DNA from: JAFNGF01 sp964567045
GTDB taxonomy: Bacteria; Planctomycetota; Phycisphaerae; Sedimentisphaerales; Anaerobacaceae
DNA: 64,000 nucleotides
Assembly (NCBI GenBank): GCA_964567045.1
Contig: CAZMLE010000010.1
Coordinates: 15,641-79,640, forward strand
Reading direction: 5' to 3'
Shown here: piece after piece, positions 18,137-26,828 of the stretch
Numbering within the stretch: the stretch's first letter is position 1
How the letters are laid out: each line of letters opens with the position of its first letter
The notes under the pieces: generated by a model
Databases searched by the model: none
What the model was told of the DNA's origin: nothing
Seen by the model: the letters and a program-made list of their open reading frames with translations, nothing else
Made by a program: the position numbers and the translations under genes

Positions 18137-18931
18137 TTATTTCGCCCGGTCGGGATAAACGACGGCTGCGACAAGTGCAGGGCCGTATCGACGCCATAGA
18201 CTCTCCTGGTCGAGTTGTTCGGCGTTGGTGGGAAGTTCCAAGGTTATGATGGGTATGCGAAGGGTAAGGCCGGCGTAGGAGCCCAGCGAACCTGGCTGTG
18301 CGCCCAGCCTGCGTATGGGCAAGTCGCAATGTTGGGCCATGTGGCTGGCCAATGCAGTGGCAGGGCCATCGTAGTCTATGCACGTCAGCGGCTCGTGAAT
18401 GCTTACGATGCGGTCTGGCGTGTACTGCCGGATGATCTGGTGGATGACGCGAGCTTCCGGCTCGGAAAGCGCGCTATATCCATTCTGCGCGTTGTTCTGC
18501 CGGTTGGCGCTTGCGAAGTTGCGGTTTAGGTCCACGCCATTAGCGTTGAAACGCGTACCACGAGCTATTCCATCCGGATTGGCAACCGGCAAAATGATGA
18601 CTTGTTGTCCCTGCAGCAGCTCTGGGCGCTCCTGCAGATACCCTGCCAGCCGTTCGGCAAGTCGTGCCCCGGCCGGCTCATTGCCATGAATGCCGGCCAG
18701 GATGAAGGTCGCATCATAGCCTTGACCCACCACGACGGTTTCAATCGGTCGATTCTGGACCGATCTGCCGACGGTCCGGCGCTGAGCAGCCAATTCGGCT
18801 GGCACACGGGCTGTGACAGCGACTATTTCAGGAGGGCTAAGCGGCTGGTAGCAGCCGGCAATACCCCAAAGGCCGGCCAGCACACAGACCTTGAACGCAA
18901 TCAGGCGCTTGTCTTTCATATCTATATTCAT
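18137..18931 (-). CDS. M14-family zinc peptidase lipoprotein, murein-peptide-amidase-like
   Basis: A 264-residue protein with a lipoprotein signal (LWGIAGC, Cys about residue 27) and an M14 zinc-peptidase core. The zinc ligands H and E lie in GIHGNEPAG, with the third His in SIHEPL. NPDGIARGTRFNANGVDLN gives the substrate arginine/asparagine region, and the catalytic glutamate lies in IITLELP. This pattern is closest to MpaA-type enzymes that cut the gamma-D-Glu-diaminopimelate bond of murein peptides, but succinylglutamate desuccinylase-like proteins look similar. It would act outside the cytoplasm, probably in cell-wall peptide recycling. Confidence 0.75.
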   Translation of the reverse strand: MNIDMKDKRLIAFKVCVLAGLWGIAGCYQPLSPPEIVAVTARVPAELAAQRRTVGRSVQNRPIETVVVGQGYDATFILAGIHGNEPAGARLAERLAGYLQERPELLQGQQVIILPVANPDGIARGTRFNANGVDLNRNFASANRQNNAQNGYSALSEPEARVIHQIIRQYTPDRIVSIHEPLTCIDYDGPATALASHMAQHCDLPIRRLGAQPGSLGSYAGLTLRIPIITLELPTNAEQLDQESLWRRYGPALVAAVVYPDRAK

Positions 18932-19135
18932 TCGGCAGGATTTGCCCGTTGCTGTAGAAATTCGACAGTTGAACGATTATAAATTCTGGGGGTCGCGCTG
19001 ATATTCCGCGGCCTTGTTTGCTACTCGAGCTTTGTGCCTGGTTTCTGGTGGAGAAATCTGACTCCCGTAGCCGATTATAGCTTATGGAGGAGGGCTTTTT
19101 CGTGGAAGCTCAGATACTAAGAAGGAAACGGGCAA

Positions 19136-19816
19136 ATGGCGGACAGACAGAAAAAAGCCAGGCTTTTTATATACATCGTGGTTGCCGTATGCCTTGTTAT
19201 CCTTGCGTATCTTGCGAGAGGCCTGTATTACGGTGCGGTTACGATACACCAGCTTTTGGCTGAAAACAAACGCCTAAAGCAGGCCATAACGAATCTTACC
19301 GCTGAAGAGCAAATAGGTTATGCAAAGGTGGTCGCACAGGATTCAAAAGACGGGCAGCTTTTTACCACCATAAGATTTGTTGAAACCGCCAGGGACAACA
19401 AACTGAAAAAGATTCTGGAGAAAGAATACGCCATCGCCGGCGATGTAGTCCATTTTGACGCGCTGATAGTAAAGTTCGGCGACAAAATGGTTATGGATGG
19501 CAAGGCAAAGGCCCTATACTTGTGGAGAAGAGTCTATGGCGAGAAAATGGCCCCGGAAAGCGGCTTTGCCATAGAAGAACCGGGTGCCGAACCCAAAAGG
19601 TACAGCGATTTGCTCAGGGTCTTGCCTGTAAGACAGAGAGAGCTTTTCTGGTCCAACATCTGGGACCTGGCAAATGACCCCGGCAGGCTCAAAGAATATG
19701 ATATTGAAGCCATCTACGGTAACGTCGTTTATTCGAGGCTGCAAAAAGGGCTTATCTACGTCTTCAAGATAAGCTCAACGGGCCAGGTTTATCCCGAAAT
19801 CGTTCCCGAAATGTAG
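19136..19816 (+). CDS. Unknown single-pass membrane protein
   Basis: A 226-residue protein with a transmembrane helix at about residues 11-31 (IYIVVAVCLVILAYLARGLYYG), a short predicted coiled coil (IHQLLAENKRLKQAITNLTAEEQ) and a soluble domain of about 170 residues. The layout resembles cell-envelope scaffold proteins of the FtsB/MreC type in its first third only. I do not recognise the C-terminal domain (DLLRVLPVRQRELFWSNIW is its most distinctive stretch). It reads in the same direction as lhgO but 150 bases upstream of it, with no evident functional link. Confidence 0.6.
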   Translation: MADRQKKARLFIYIVVAVCLVILAYLARGLYYGAVTIHQLLAENKRLKQAITNLTAEEQIGYAKVVAQDSKDGQLFTTIRFVETARDNKLKKILEKEYAIAGDVVHFDALIVKFGDKMVMDGKAKALYLWRRVYGEKMAPESGFAIEEPGAEPKRYSDLLRVLPVRQRELFWSNIWDLANDPGRLKEYDIEAIYGNVVYSRLQKGLIYVFKISSTGQVYPEIVPEM

Positions 19817-19966
19817 CGCCCCCAAACACCCCGCCCGAGGAATTTCAAATCTCAAATCTCGAATCTTTCCTGTTTCACTGAGCGAGTCTGTTTGTGGATT
19901 GACGGCGTTAGCCTTGTTGATTATCGTATGGCTGAAAGCCGGTTTGGTGCCTAAGGGATTGGCGCA

Positions 19967-21190
19967 ATGAAAACGAAGGTTGATTTTGATGTTGTTGTCG
20001 TAGGGGGCGGAATCGTGGGCCTGGCCTCAGCGTACAAGATTACGCTGAGCCATCCGGATATTTCTGTTGCGGTGCTGGAGAAAGAGCAACAGGTGGCGGC
20101 GCACCAGACCGGCCATAATTCGGGCGTCATCCATTCCGGGCTGTACTATAAGCCCGGCAGCAATAAAGCAAAAACGTGTGTTGAGGGGCGAAAAGAGCTT
20201 ATAGCCTTCGCCAAGAAGCACAAGATACCCTTCAAGATTACCGGCAAGATAATCGTCGCCACAAAGGAAAAAGAGCTGGCCAAACTTGAGCAGATTTTTC
20301 AAAACGGCTTAGAAAACAACATAGAAGGTGTTGAAAAAATTGGGCCAGAGCAGATCAAGGAAGCCGAGCCATTTTGCGATGGGATTGCAGGTATCCGAGT
20401 GCCGTGTACGGGCGTCATTGATTTTACGGAAGTTGCGAAGAAATTGGCGCAGCTAATACAAACAAAAAGCGACGGCAATAAAGTCCTGACTTCGCACGAG
20501 GTAGTGGGCTTTGATAGGCACGATTTCTATACAAATGTCGTGACAAATAATGGGACTTTTGCTGCCCGATATATCATCAACTGTGCGGGCCTTCAGTCCG
20601 ACAGGCTTGCCCGGATGGCTGGGGTCGATCCTGGGATGAGGATAGTGCCTTTTCGCGGCGACTATTACCAGTTGACCGAACAAGCCGGCGAAAAAGTCAA
20701 GGGCCTGATATATCCTGTGCCGGACCCGGCATTTCCCTTTCTTGGCGTGCACTTTACCCGCAAGATCGACGGCTCGGTTGAGTGCGGCCCGAACGCCGTT
20801 CTATCATTTAAGCGCGAAGGCTACGGAAAAACCGATTTTAGCTGGTCGGATTCCTGGGCGTCGCTTTCTTATTGGGGCACCTGGCGACTCTTCCGCAGAC
20901 ACTGGATGTATGGCTTAGGCGAATACGCCAGAGCATTCAGCAAAAAACTGTTTCTTGGGCAGTTACAGAGGCTTATTCCTTCGCTTGGCCCCAACGACAT
21001 AAGGCCCGGCAATGCAGGAATACGTGCTCAGGCGCTTGCGCGGAACGGCGAACTGATCGATGATTTCAGAATAGAAAGACGGACAGACTCTATCCACGTC
21101 TTGAACGCACCTTCGCCGGCTGCAACGGCTTCGCTTGCTATCGGCGATCATATAAATGAAATTGCTACAAAATACTTTAACCTGTGGTAA
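19967..21190 (+). CDS. lhgO: L-2-hydroxyglutarate oxidase
   Basis: FAD-dependent oxidase/dehydrogenase that converts L-2-hydroxyglutarate to 2-oxoglutarate. The 407 residues start with the dinucleotide-binding GGGIVGLASAY and contain the LhgO-typical HQTGHNSGVIHSGLYYKPGS, VPFRGDYYQL, PVPDPAFPFLGVHFTR and GNAGIRAQ segments. Together these set it apart from generic DAO-family enzymes. Length and motifs are complete. It is followed by hairpins and then an MNT/HEPN pair. Confidence 0.93.
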   Translation: MKTKVDFDVVVVGGGIVGLASAYKITLSHPDISVAVLEKEQQVAAHQTGHNSGVIHSGLYYKPGSNKAKTCVEGRKELIAFAKKHKIPFKITGKIIVATKEKELAKLEQIFQNGLENNIEGVEKIGPEQIKEAEPFCDGIAGIRVPCTGVIDFTEVAKKLAQLIQTKSDGNKVLTSHEVVGFDRHDFYTNVVTNNGTFAARYIINCAGLQSDRLARMAGVDPGMRIVPFRGDYYQLTEQAGEKVKGLIYPVPDPAFPFLGVHFTRKIDGSVECGPNAVLSFKREGYGKTDFSWSDSWASLSYWGTWRLFRRHWMYGLGEYARAFSKKLFLGQLQRLIPSLGPNDIRPGNAGIRAQALARNGELIDDFRIERRTDSIHVLNAPSPAATASLAIGDHINEIATKYFNLW

Positions 21191-21195
21191 AACCG

Positions 21196-21258
21196 AAGAC
21201 CGTCACCGCAGGGGTGACGGCTAAACATAATATTTAGCCCCGCAATTCATTGCGGGGT
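21196..21258. repeat. Two adjacent hairpins after lhgO, second one of the CCCCGCAAT family
   Basis: CCGTCACC/GGTGACGG and then CCCCGCAATTCATTGCGGGG. The second palindrome matches the core of elements at 29288, 56736 and 59872. The pair may also terminate lhgO transcription. Confidence 0.65.
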
Positions 21259-21319
21259 AATATTTCACGTTTTATGCGGGGTTTTGGAAATTAACGATTT
21301 TTGTAGGCAAAGGTGTGTG

Positions 21320-21664
21320 ATGAGAACACTCGAAACTGCAAAACTATGCCAGAAAGAGCGGGAATCGATACTCGAAGCGGTCAGAGCCTTGAAGTGGGAT
21401 TTGCCCGTAACGCGAGTAATACTGTTTGGCTCGAAAGCCCGTGGCGAGGATCAGCCCGACTCAGACATTGACCTTCTGGTGCTTACCTCTTGTCCGGTCA
21501 GCGGCAGGTTGCGGGCGACTATTTCCGATCGCTTAGCCGACATCAACTTACAAAATGACGTCCTGCTAACATCGGTTGTGATATCCGAACAGGATTGGTC
21601 AAGCGGACTGATCCGCTATATGCTGATTCACGACGAGGTTGAAAGAGACGGATGTGAAATATGA
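21320..21664 (+). CDS. MNT-type nucleotidyltransferase (antitoxin-like)
   Basis: A small nucleotidyltransferase of about 114 residues from ATG 21320; a TTG at 21284 is an alternative start. The catalytic signature GSKARGEDQPDSDIDLLVL contains the GS-x-x-x-G and D-x-D motif of the MNT/KNTase fold. Its stop overlaps the ATG of the HEPN gene (ATGA), the classical arrangement of MNT/HEPN modules. In studied pairs the nucleotidyltransferase modifies the HEPN toxin with AMP groups and silences it. Activity is inferred from the motif and the pairing. Confidence 0.85.
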   Translation: MRTLETAKLCQKERESILEAVRALKWDLPVTRVILFGSKARGEDQPDSDIDLLVLTSCPVSGRLRATISDRLADINLQNDVLLTSVVISEQDWSSGLIRYMLIHDEVERDGCEI

Positions 21665-22059
21665 ACGAAAGTGAAGCACAGAAAACAATGATTGGACTAT
21701 GGCTGAAAAAGGCTGATGAGGCTCTGGCTTCGGCTGAGCTTGAAGTAAACGCTGGACATACAGGCTTTGCGGTGAACCGTTTATATTATGCCTGCTTCTA
21801 CGCGGTAACGGCACTTTTGCTCCGCGATGGTAAGCAGTTTGCCCGGCATTCAGCGGTCAAATCCGAATTTGTTCGAAGCTACGTCAAGCCCGGCCAGGTG
21901 GATGCAAGATGGAATAAATTCTACCAAAAGCTATTTGACGACAGACAGGAGGGGGACTATGTCCCTACAGTGAGTTTTGAGAAATCAGATGTTTCGGCAC
22001 GTCTCCACCAGGCCCGCGAATTTATAGATTTGATTCGTAGTCTTATTGGCACTGAGTGA
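21661..22059 (+). CDS. HEPN-domain protein (UPF0332-like toxin)
   Basis: A 132-residue all-helical protein of the UPF0332/HEPN type: KKADEALASAELEV, NRLYYACFYAVTALLL, ARHSAVKSEFVRSYV and RQEGDYV are the family landmarks. It overlaps the MNT gene by four bases. In such modules the HEPN protein is usually an RNase-like toxin. The strict R-x4-6-H signature is not obvious here, so a nuclease-dead or adaptor-type member is possible. An MNT/HEPN toxin-antitoxin role is inferred from pairing. Confidence 0.8.
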   Translation: MNESEAQKTMIGLWLKKADEALASAELEVNAGHTGFAVNRLYYACFYAVTALLLRDGKQFARHSAVKSEFVRSYVKPGQVDARWNKFYQKLFDDRQEGDYVPTVSFEKSDVSARLHQAREFIDLIRSLIGTE

Positions 22060-22187
22060 AAACGGCTATGGCAGCAGCACCAGCCATCGGCCATTGTATA
22101 GGTGAGATAGCTACCATGTATTTCAGCCCATGGTCTATGAGACCTCGTCCAGACCCGGGCCGCGAGTCATCAGCAACCGGCAGCTAA

Positions 22188-24629
22188 ATGAGCAAGTATC
22201 AAATTGACAGTCTGTTTGCAGAAATGGATTCCCGCTTGGGTCGGAGTGACGATGGAGCGGTCTGTAATCATATCATACGTGTGGCGTTCGAGTCGGCGGC
22301 GGATGTGGAGTTTGATTATCTTGTGCCGGACGAACTCTGGCCGATAGAACCCGGGCAGCGCGTGGAAGTCCCCTTCGGCAAAAAAAACAAACTTGAGATT
22401 GGCTTCTGTGTTGTGGTAGAAGATCGAGATTGCTTCGCTGCGCTCGCAATGACGCAAGCAGGGGGCAAGCAGTTCAAACTGAAACAAGTTGCCAGGATTA
22501 TTGATAAAGAGCCGTTGGTTGGAGCCGAGCTTATGGAATTGGCCCGGTGGATCAGCAGCTATTATGTGTGTCCATTGGGCCAGGTCTTAGCGGCGATGGT
22601 CCCGGGTGCTGTGAAAAAAGGCGCCGGCGCCCGAACAGCGAAATATCTTTATCTGGCAACCGGCCCCGACAGCATCAATGAAATTGTCGTGTATCTCAAA
22701 GGCAGTAGGCAAAAGCAAATTGCGAAATATTTGCAGGAAAAAGGTGCGTTCGATCCAGAAACCGCGCTGGAATTGCAGACGGTCTTGCAAGTAATCGGCT
22801 GCGGGAACGAGTCAATAAAGAAACTGGCCCAAAAGGGTATTATAAGAATAGCCGAGAAGACGATCTTAAAGTCTTTGCCCGCCATTCCGAAAGGAATGGT
22901 AATAAAAGCAGAGAACGTAGTTTTGAATGAAGACCAGCAAAAGGCGCTGGCTCACACAAAAGACAAGATCGACTCCGGCAAATTCAGTGTTACACTTCTG
23001 CACGGCGTGACCGATAGCGGCAAGACCGAGCTTTATATAAGAGCTATTGAACTTATTCTTCAAAAGTGTAAGACTGCCATTGTTCTTCTTCCTGAAATTG
23101 CGCTTACCGCTCAGACGGTACAGAGGTTCAGCGCCAGGTTCAAGAAAATCGCAGTGATGCACTCGGCGTTGACGGCTGCCCAGCGCAACGCCCAGTGGCA
23201 TAAGATAAGGTCCGATGATGCAGATGTGGTTATTGGCGCCCGCTCGGCAGTTTTTGCCCCACTGCCGCGCCTTGGACTTATCGTTGTTGATGAAGAGCAT
23301 GAGCCGAGCTACAAGCAGGATACCGCGCCTCGATATCACGGCAGAGACGTGGCGATAAAGCGGGCCCAATTGGCTAGCGCGCATTGCATCCTGGGAAGCG
23401 CCACTCCGTCGTTAGAGACGCTACGCAATTGTCGGAATAAAAAACATTTTAGCGTAGTTCGTTTGCCCAAACGGGTAATGGACTTGCCAATGCCGCAAAT
23501 GCGGCTTGTCGATCTGCGGCAGGGAGGTTTCACGCGAGACGGCGTAAATCTTATAAGTGAGCCGTTGGCTACGCATCTACAACAAATTCTAGCAAAAAAA
23601 GAGCAAGCAATCCTGTTTTTGAATAGGCGCGGCTATAGTAATTTTATATTTTGCCCATCCTGTAAATATACTTTACAATGTCGCAACTGCGATGTTACCT
23701 TGACTTTTCACAAGCGCGTCCCCTCGGCAAGCTCGGGGCAGGCTCTGAGCCGGGTCGAAGGATCGCAGCTTGCCAGCCGCGCGCTGACCGCCGCCAGAAA
23801 GCATATTGATTACGGCTATGCCATGTGCCATTATTGCCTGGCGCAGACGCTGGTACCGGACAAGTGTCCTTTGTGTGGCAAACGTATGGCGATGATAGGG
23901 CTTGGCTCACAACGGCTCGAAGAAGAAGTGGCCAGGAAATTTCCGCAGGCCCGCCTGGCCAGAGTTGACAGCGATTCTATGGCCGGCAGAGACTATTACC
24001 GGGTGCTCAACGACTTCAGCGAAGGCAGAATCGACATATTGGTTGGGACCCAAATGCTCGCCAAAGGTCTGCATTTCCCAAACGTAACCCTGGTGGGTGT
24101 TATCAGTGCCGACACTTGCCTGTATCTACCGGATTTCCGGGCGAACGAGCGCACCTTTCAATTGATTTCTCAGGTTGCCGGCCGAGCAGGACGGTCGCTA
24201 AAAAAGGGTATGGTTTTCGTTCAAACATTCTTGCCGGACCAGCCGGCCATACAGTTTGCTCTCAAGGCGGACTTTGATGGCTTTGTCGAAGAGGAATTAA
24301 AACATCGTAAGGCCTGCAATTTGCCGCCGTTTTGGCGGTTGGCTGCTATTATTATGCGCGACCAAAATTTTGAAAAACTTGAGCTGGCGTGTAACAGAAT
24401 GCGCCAGATTTTGGACGGCATCATTGATACAAAAAGATTAAGGGCGACCGTCCGCGGTCCCATGCCGGCGGTGATAAGCCGAATCCAGCGGTTTCACAGA
24501 ATGCAGATAATTATCCAGGCTCCGCAGGCGACGGTCTTGCGCGACTTATTTAGTGCCCTGCGGGCGCAGCAGCCGATTCGCCCGGCGGTAAAGGTTGCGA
24601 TAGATGTAGACCCTGTTAATTTATTGTAG
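22188..24629 (+). CDS. priA: Primosomal protein N' (replication restart helicase PriA) with repeat-derived insertions
   Basis: 3'-5' superfamily-2 helicase that reloads the replisome at stalled forks. Features in its 813 residues: N-terminal 3'BD (VEFDYLVPDELWPIEPGQR), Walker A GVTDSGKTELY, DEEH box, zinc-binding cysteines in FCPSCKYTLQCRNC, CHYC and CPLCGKR, and GRAGRS near the end. Three segments look foreign and match dispersed-repeat vocabulary: 22224-22254 (N-terminal MDSRLGRSDDG), 22426-22455 (RDCFAALAM) and 23720-23765 (SASSGQALSRVEG), the last inside the zinc region. All keep the frame. The start is uncertain because the first 25 residues or so are not PriA-like. Confidence 0.93.
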   Translation: MSKYQIDSLFAEMDSRLGRSDDGAVCNHIIRVAFESAADVEFDYLVPDELWPIEPGQRVEVPFGKKNKLEIGFCVVVEDRDCFAALAMTQAGGKQFKLKQVARIIDKEPLVGAELMELARWISSYYVCPLGQVLAAMVPGAVKKGAGARTAKYLYLATGPDSINEIVVYLKGSRQKQIAKYLQEKGAFDPETALELQTVLQVIGCGNESIKKLAQKGIIRIAEKTILKSLPAIPKGMVIKAENVVLNEDQQKALAHTKDKIDSGKFSVTLLHGVTDSGKTELYIRAIELILQKCKTAIVLLPEIALTAQTVQRFSARFKKIAVMHSALTAAQRNAQWHKIRSDDADVVIGARSAVFAPLPRLGLIVVDEEHEPSYKQDTAPRYHGRDVAIKRAQLASAHCILGSATPSLETLRNCRNKKHFSVVRLPKRVMDLPMPQMRLVDLRQGGFTRDGVNLISEPLATHLQQILAKKEQAILFLNRRGYSNFIFCPSCKYTLQCRNCDVTLTFHKRVPSASSGQALSRVEGSQLASRALTAARKHIDYGYAMCHYCLAQTLVPDKCPLCGKRMAMIGLGSQRLEEEVARKFPQARLARVDSDSMAGRDYYRVLNDFSEGRIDILVGTQMLAKGLHFPNVTLVGVISADTCLYLPDFRANERTFQLISQVAGRAGRSLKKGMVFVQTFLPDQPAIQFALKADFDGFVEEELKHRKACNLPPFWRLAAIIMRDQNFEKLELACNRMRQILDGIIDTKRLRATVRGPMPAVISRIQRFHRMQIIIQAPQATVLRDLFSALRAQQPIRPAVKVAIDVDPVNLL
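22224..22254 (+). repeat. Dispersed repeat word at the 5' end of priA
   Basis: GGATTCCCGCTTGGGTCGG and following bases are a common bacterial intergenic repeat word; here they are translated as DSRLGRSDD just before the first PriA-like residues. Confidence 0.5.
22426..22455 (+). repeat. Dispersed repeat inside priA (GAGATTGCTTCGC type)
   Basis: GAGATTGCTTCGCTGCGCTC followed by GCAATGACGC, a widespread dispersed word, translated as RDCFAALAMT. It sits between two otherwise PriA-like strands. Confidence 0.6.
23720..23765 (+). repeat. Dispersed repeat inside the PriA zinc region
   Basis: Carries GGCAAGCTCGGGGCAGGCTC and the GGGTCGAAGG end, translated as PSASSGQALSRVEG. The PriA family normally passes from TFHK directly to a short loop and GYAMCHYC, so this looks inserted. 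Confidence 0.65.
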
Positions 24630-24674
24630 CTTGCAATTGGCCGGCTGCTGTGCTATAGTCGGGTATTGGTATAT

Positions 24675-24749
24675 CGGGGTGTAGCTCAGTTTGGCAAGAG
24701 CGCTTGGTTCGGGACCAAGAGGTCGCTGGTTCAAGTCCAGTCACCCCGA
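24675..24749 (+). tRNA. tRNA-Pro (CGG anticodon)
   Basis: A complete cloverleaf of 75 nt without encoded CCA. The acceptor stem is CGGGGTG/CACCCCG with discriminator A, the D arm GCTC/GAGC, and the anticodon stem CTTGG/CCAAG with loop TTCGGGA. The anticodon CGG is at 24710-24712; a five-base variable loop is followed by a T arm with loop TTCAAGT. It decodes CCG. Confidence 0.96.
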
Positions 24750-24814
24750 TTGAAAATACGCCAGGTCGTTCTTTCCTGCCTTTCGCGAGATAGCCTGCGA
24801 AATAGTTGCGCAAG

Positions 24815-26545
24815 CTATCTGGGTCTTTTACTTTTAACCCAGCTTTTGATCTTGGTAAGCGACAGTGTGTTCAGCACGTCAGTTTTTGTTGCCCAGCCGC
24901 GAGCGGCCGTGGCGACGCCGAAGCCCATCAGGCTTAGGCCTTCTTTGCTGTGAGCGTCTGTTCCGATGGCCAATTTGACGCCCGCCTCGATGGCCATTTT
25001 GCAGTGAACGTCCTTGAGGTCCAAACGCTGCGGATGAGCATTTACCTCCAACGCAGTGTGTGTTTGAGCAGCGTGCTTAATCACAGCGGCAATGTCGATA
25101 TCCATCGGCTCACGCTGACCAATTAGCCTGGCGGTTGGATGAGCGATGCAGTTGACATAAGGGTTGTCCATCGCTTTGAGCGTGCGAGTTGTTACTTTCT
25201 CACGTGAACTGCCCATGCCCGAATGTATCGAAGCTATCACAAAATCCAGATCGGCCAGCAGCTTGTCGTCGAAATCCAGAGACCTGTCGGCCAGGATATC
25301 CACCTCTGCTCCTGCCAGGATGGTTATGCCCTTTAGCTTCTCGTTGAGCTTGTGGATATGCTTTATTTGCTCGGCGAGTTCTTTAGCCGACAGGCCATTG
25401 GCAATAGCCGACGATTTTGAGTGGTCGGTGACGCAGATGAATTTATAGCCTAAGTTCCTTGCCGCCTCGGCCATCTCGGCTATGCTTGCCCTGCCATCAG
25501 ATGCGTCCGTATGGCTGTGGAAGTCGCCTTTAATGTCCCCAAGCTCAATTAGCTCGGGCAAAGAATGCGACTTTGCGGCTTCGACTTCGCCACGATCTTC
25601 GCGCAGAAGCGGGCTGATGAAATCCATGCCGAGCTTGGTATAGATTTCCTCTTCGACCGGCCCGGCAATCATTTTATCGCCCTGGAAAAGCCCGTATTCG
25701 TTCAGCTTCCACTTGGCTTTGACGGCGATTTCTCGCAGCCGAACATTGTGCTGCTTCGAGCCGGTAAAATATTGTGCCGCAGCGCCAAAGCTCTCGCCGG
25801 GCACCACACGAACGTCAGCGTGCACCGGCGTGCTTTGCGTCTGGATTATCGCTGAGCCTTTAGTTGGTCCTGACGCGAGAATTTCTTGAACAAAGTCCGC
25901 ACTAGTAAATGCCTTGACGATTTGCTCGCCCTTTTCGGCAGCGACCAGGATGTCAACATCGCCGATGGTCTCGGCTCGACGCCGCAGCGAGCCGGCCGGC
26001 TGAATTTTTTCTATGCCGGATTTATCTGCAAGAAACTCACAGACCAGTTCTGCCGCCTCCATTGCCTGGTCGAGTCGGATTCGGCCAGTTGATTTCTCCA
26101 GAAACTCGATGCCCCTTTGTATGGCTGCCGCCTTTTTCTGCCCGAAGCCCGGCAACTGAGCGATGGAACCATCCGCCAGCGCTTTTTTGAGCTCAGCGAT
26201 GGTCGTGACATTCAGCTTTTCGTAGACAGCTTTTGCACCTTTCGGGCCCACCCCGGGTATGGTAAGCAGCTCCAACAACGTGGGCGGGATTTTACTGAGC
26301 AATTGCTTATGGGCGGTTATCGTGCCGGTCTTCACAAATTCTTCGATCTTAGCCAGGCTTGATTTTCCGATTCCCGGCGTTTCGGCCAGCTTGCCGGTTG
26401 CCAACAAGGTCTCGACATCGGTGGGCATATCACCGATGATGCGTCCTACCTTGCGGTAGGTGTTGATGCGGAATTTGTCCTCGCCGAGGATCTCCATGAT
26501 GTCGGCCATTTGGTCGAAAAGCTCACTCAGGATGGCATTTTTCAT
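24815..26545 (-). CDS. polX: DNA polymerase/3'-5' exonuclease PolX
   Basis: Family-X repair polymerase for gap filling in base excision repair. The 576 residues start with the 8-kDa-like domain (ILSELFDQMADIMEILGEDKFR) and helix-hairpin-helix motifs (IPGVGPKGAKAVYE, LPGFGQKKAAAIQRG). The polymerase active site follows with GDVDILVA and HADVRVV. The C-terminal PHP domain (about 335-576; DFHSHTDASDGRAS, ICVTDHSKSSAI, GAEVDILADRSLDF, AIGTDAHSKEGL) carries the metal-binding histidines of the exonuclease. Everything is intact and of family length. It converges on the tRNA gene. Confidence 0.95.
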   Translation of the reverse strand: MKNAILSELFDQMADIMEILGEDKFRINTYRKVGRIIGDMPTDVETLLATGKLAETPGIGKSSLAKIEEFVKTGTITAHKQLLSKIPPTLLELLTIPGVGPKGAKAVYEKLNVTTIAELKKALADGSIAQLPGFGQKKAAAIQRGIEFLEKSTGRIRLDQAMEAAELVCEFLADKSGIEKIQPAGSLRRRAETIGDVDILVAAEKGEQIVKAFTSADFVQEILASGPTKGSAIIQTQSTPVHADVRVVPGESFGAAAQYFTGSKQHNVRLREIAVKAKWKLNEYGLFQGDKMIAGPVEEEIYTKLGMDFISPLLREDRGEVEAAKSHSLPELIELGDIKGDFHSHTDASDGRASIAEMAEAARNLGYKFICVTDHSKSSAIANGLSAKELAEQIKHIHKLNEKLKGITILAGAEVDILADRSLDFDDKLLADLDFVIASIHSGMGSSREKVTTRTLKAMDNPYVNCIAHPTARLIGQREPMDIDIAAVIKHAAQTHTALEVNAHPQRLDLKDVHCKMAIEAGVKLAIGTDAHSKEGLSLMGFGVATAARGWATKTDVLNTLSLTKIKSWVKSKRPR

Positions 26546-26571
26546 AGGGTCAATTATATCCGTGCGCCGGT

Positions 26572-26745
26572 AGAATCAAAACATTTTCGATTTGCGATTT
26601 TCGATAAGGTTCAATCGTGTATAATGTGGCGATAAGAAGCTGCCGGAGACGTCGCCCTAAGCGAAGAGTCTGGCTTGAGAAGGGAGATTTCTTCCCCTCA
26701 ACTTCGCTCAGGGCCAGCAGATGTGCTCGAAATAACCTCACCGGA
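26572..26745. repeat. Intergenic cluster of dispersed words between polX and the MFS gene
   Basis: Contains ATTTTCGATTTGCGATTTTC at about 26582, and CCCTCAACTTCGCTCAGGG near 26696, a relative of the LSEVEG-type repeat. The remaining bases show nothing I can name. Confidence 0.45.
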
Positions 26746-26828
26746 GCATCGCTGTGCGAATAATATAAACAATAATACACAACAATAATTCTAATAATGT
26801 AATTGGTGTTCAGCATATTTTTCGTGCG

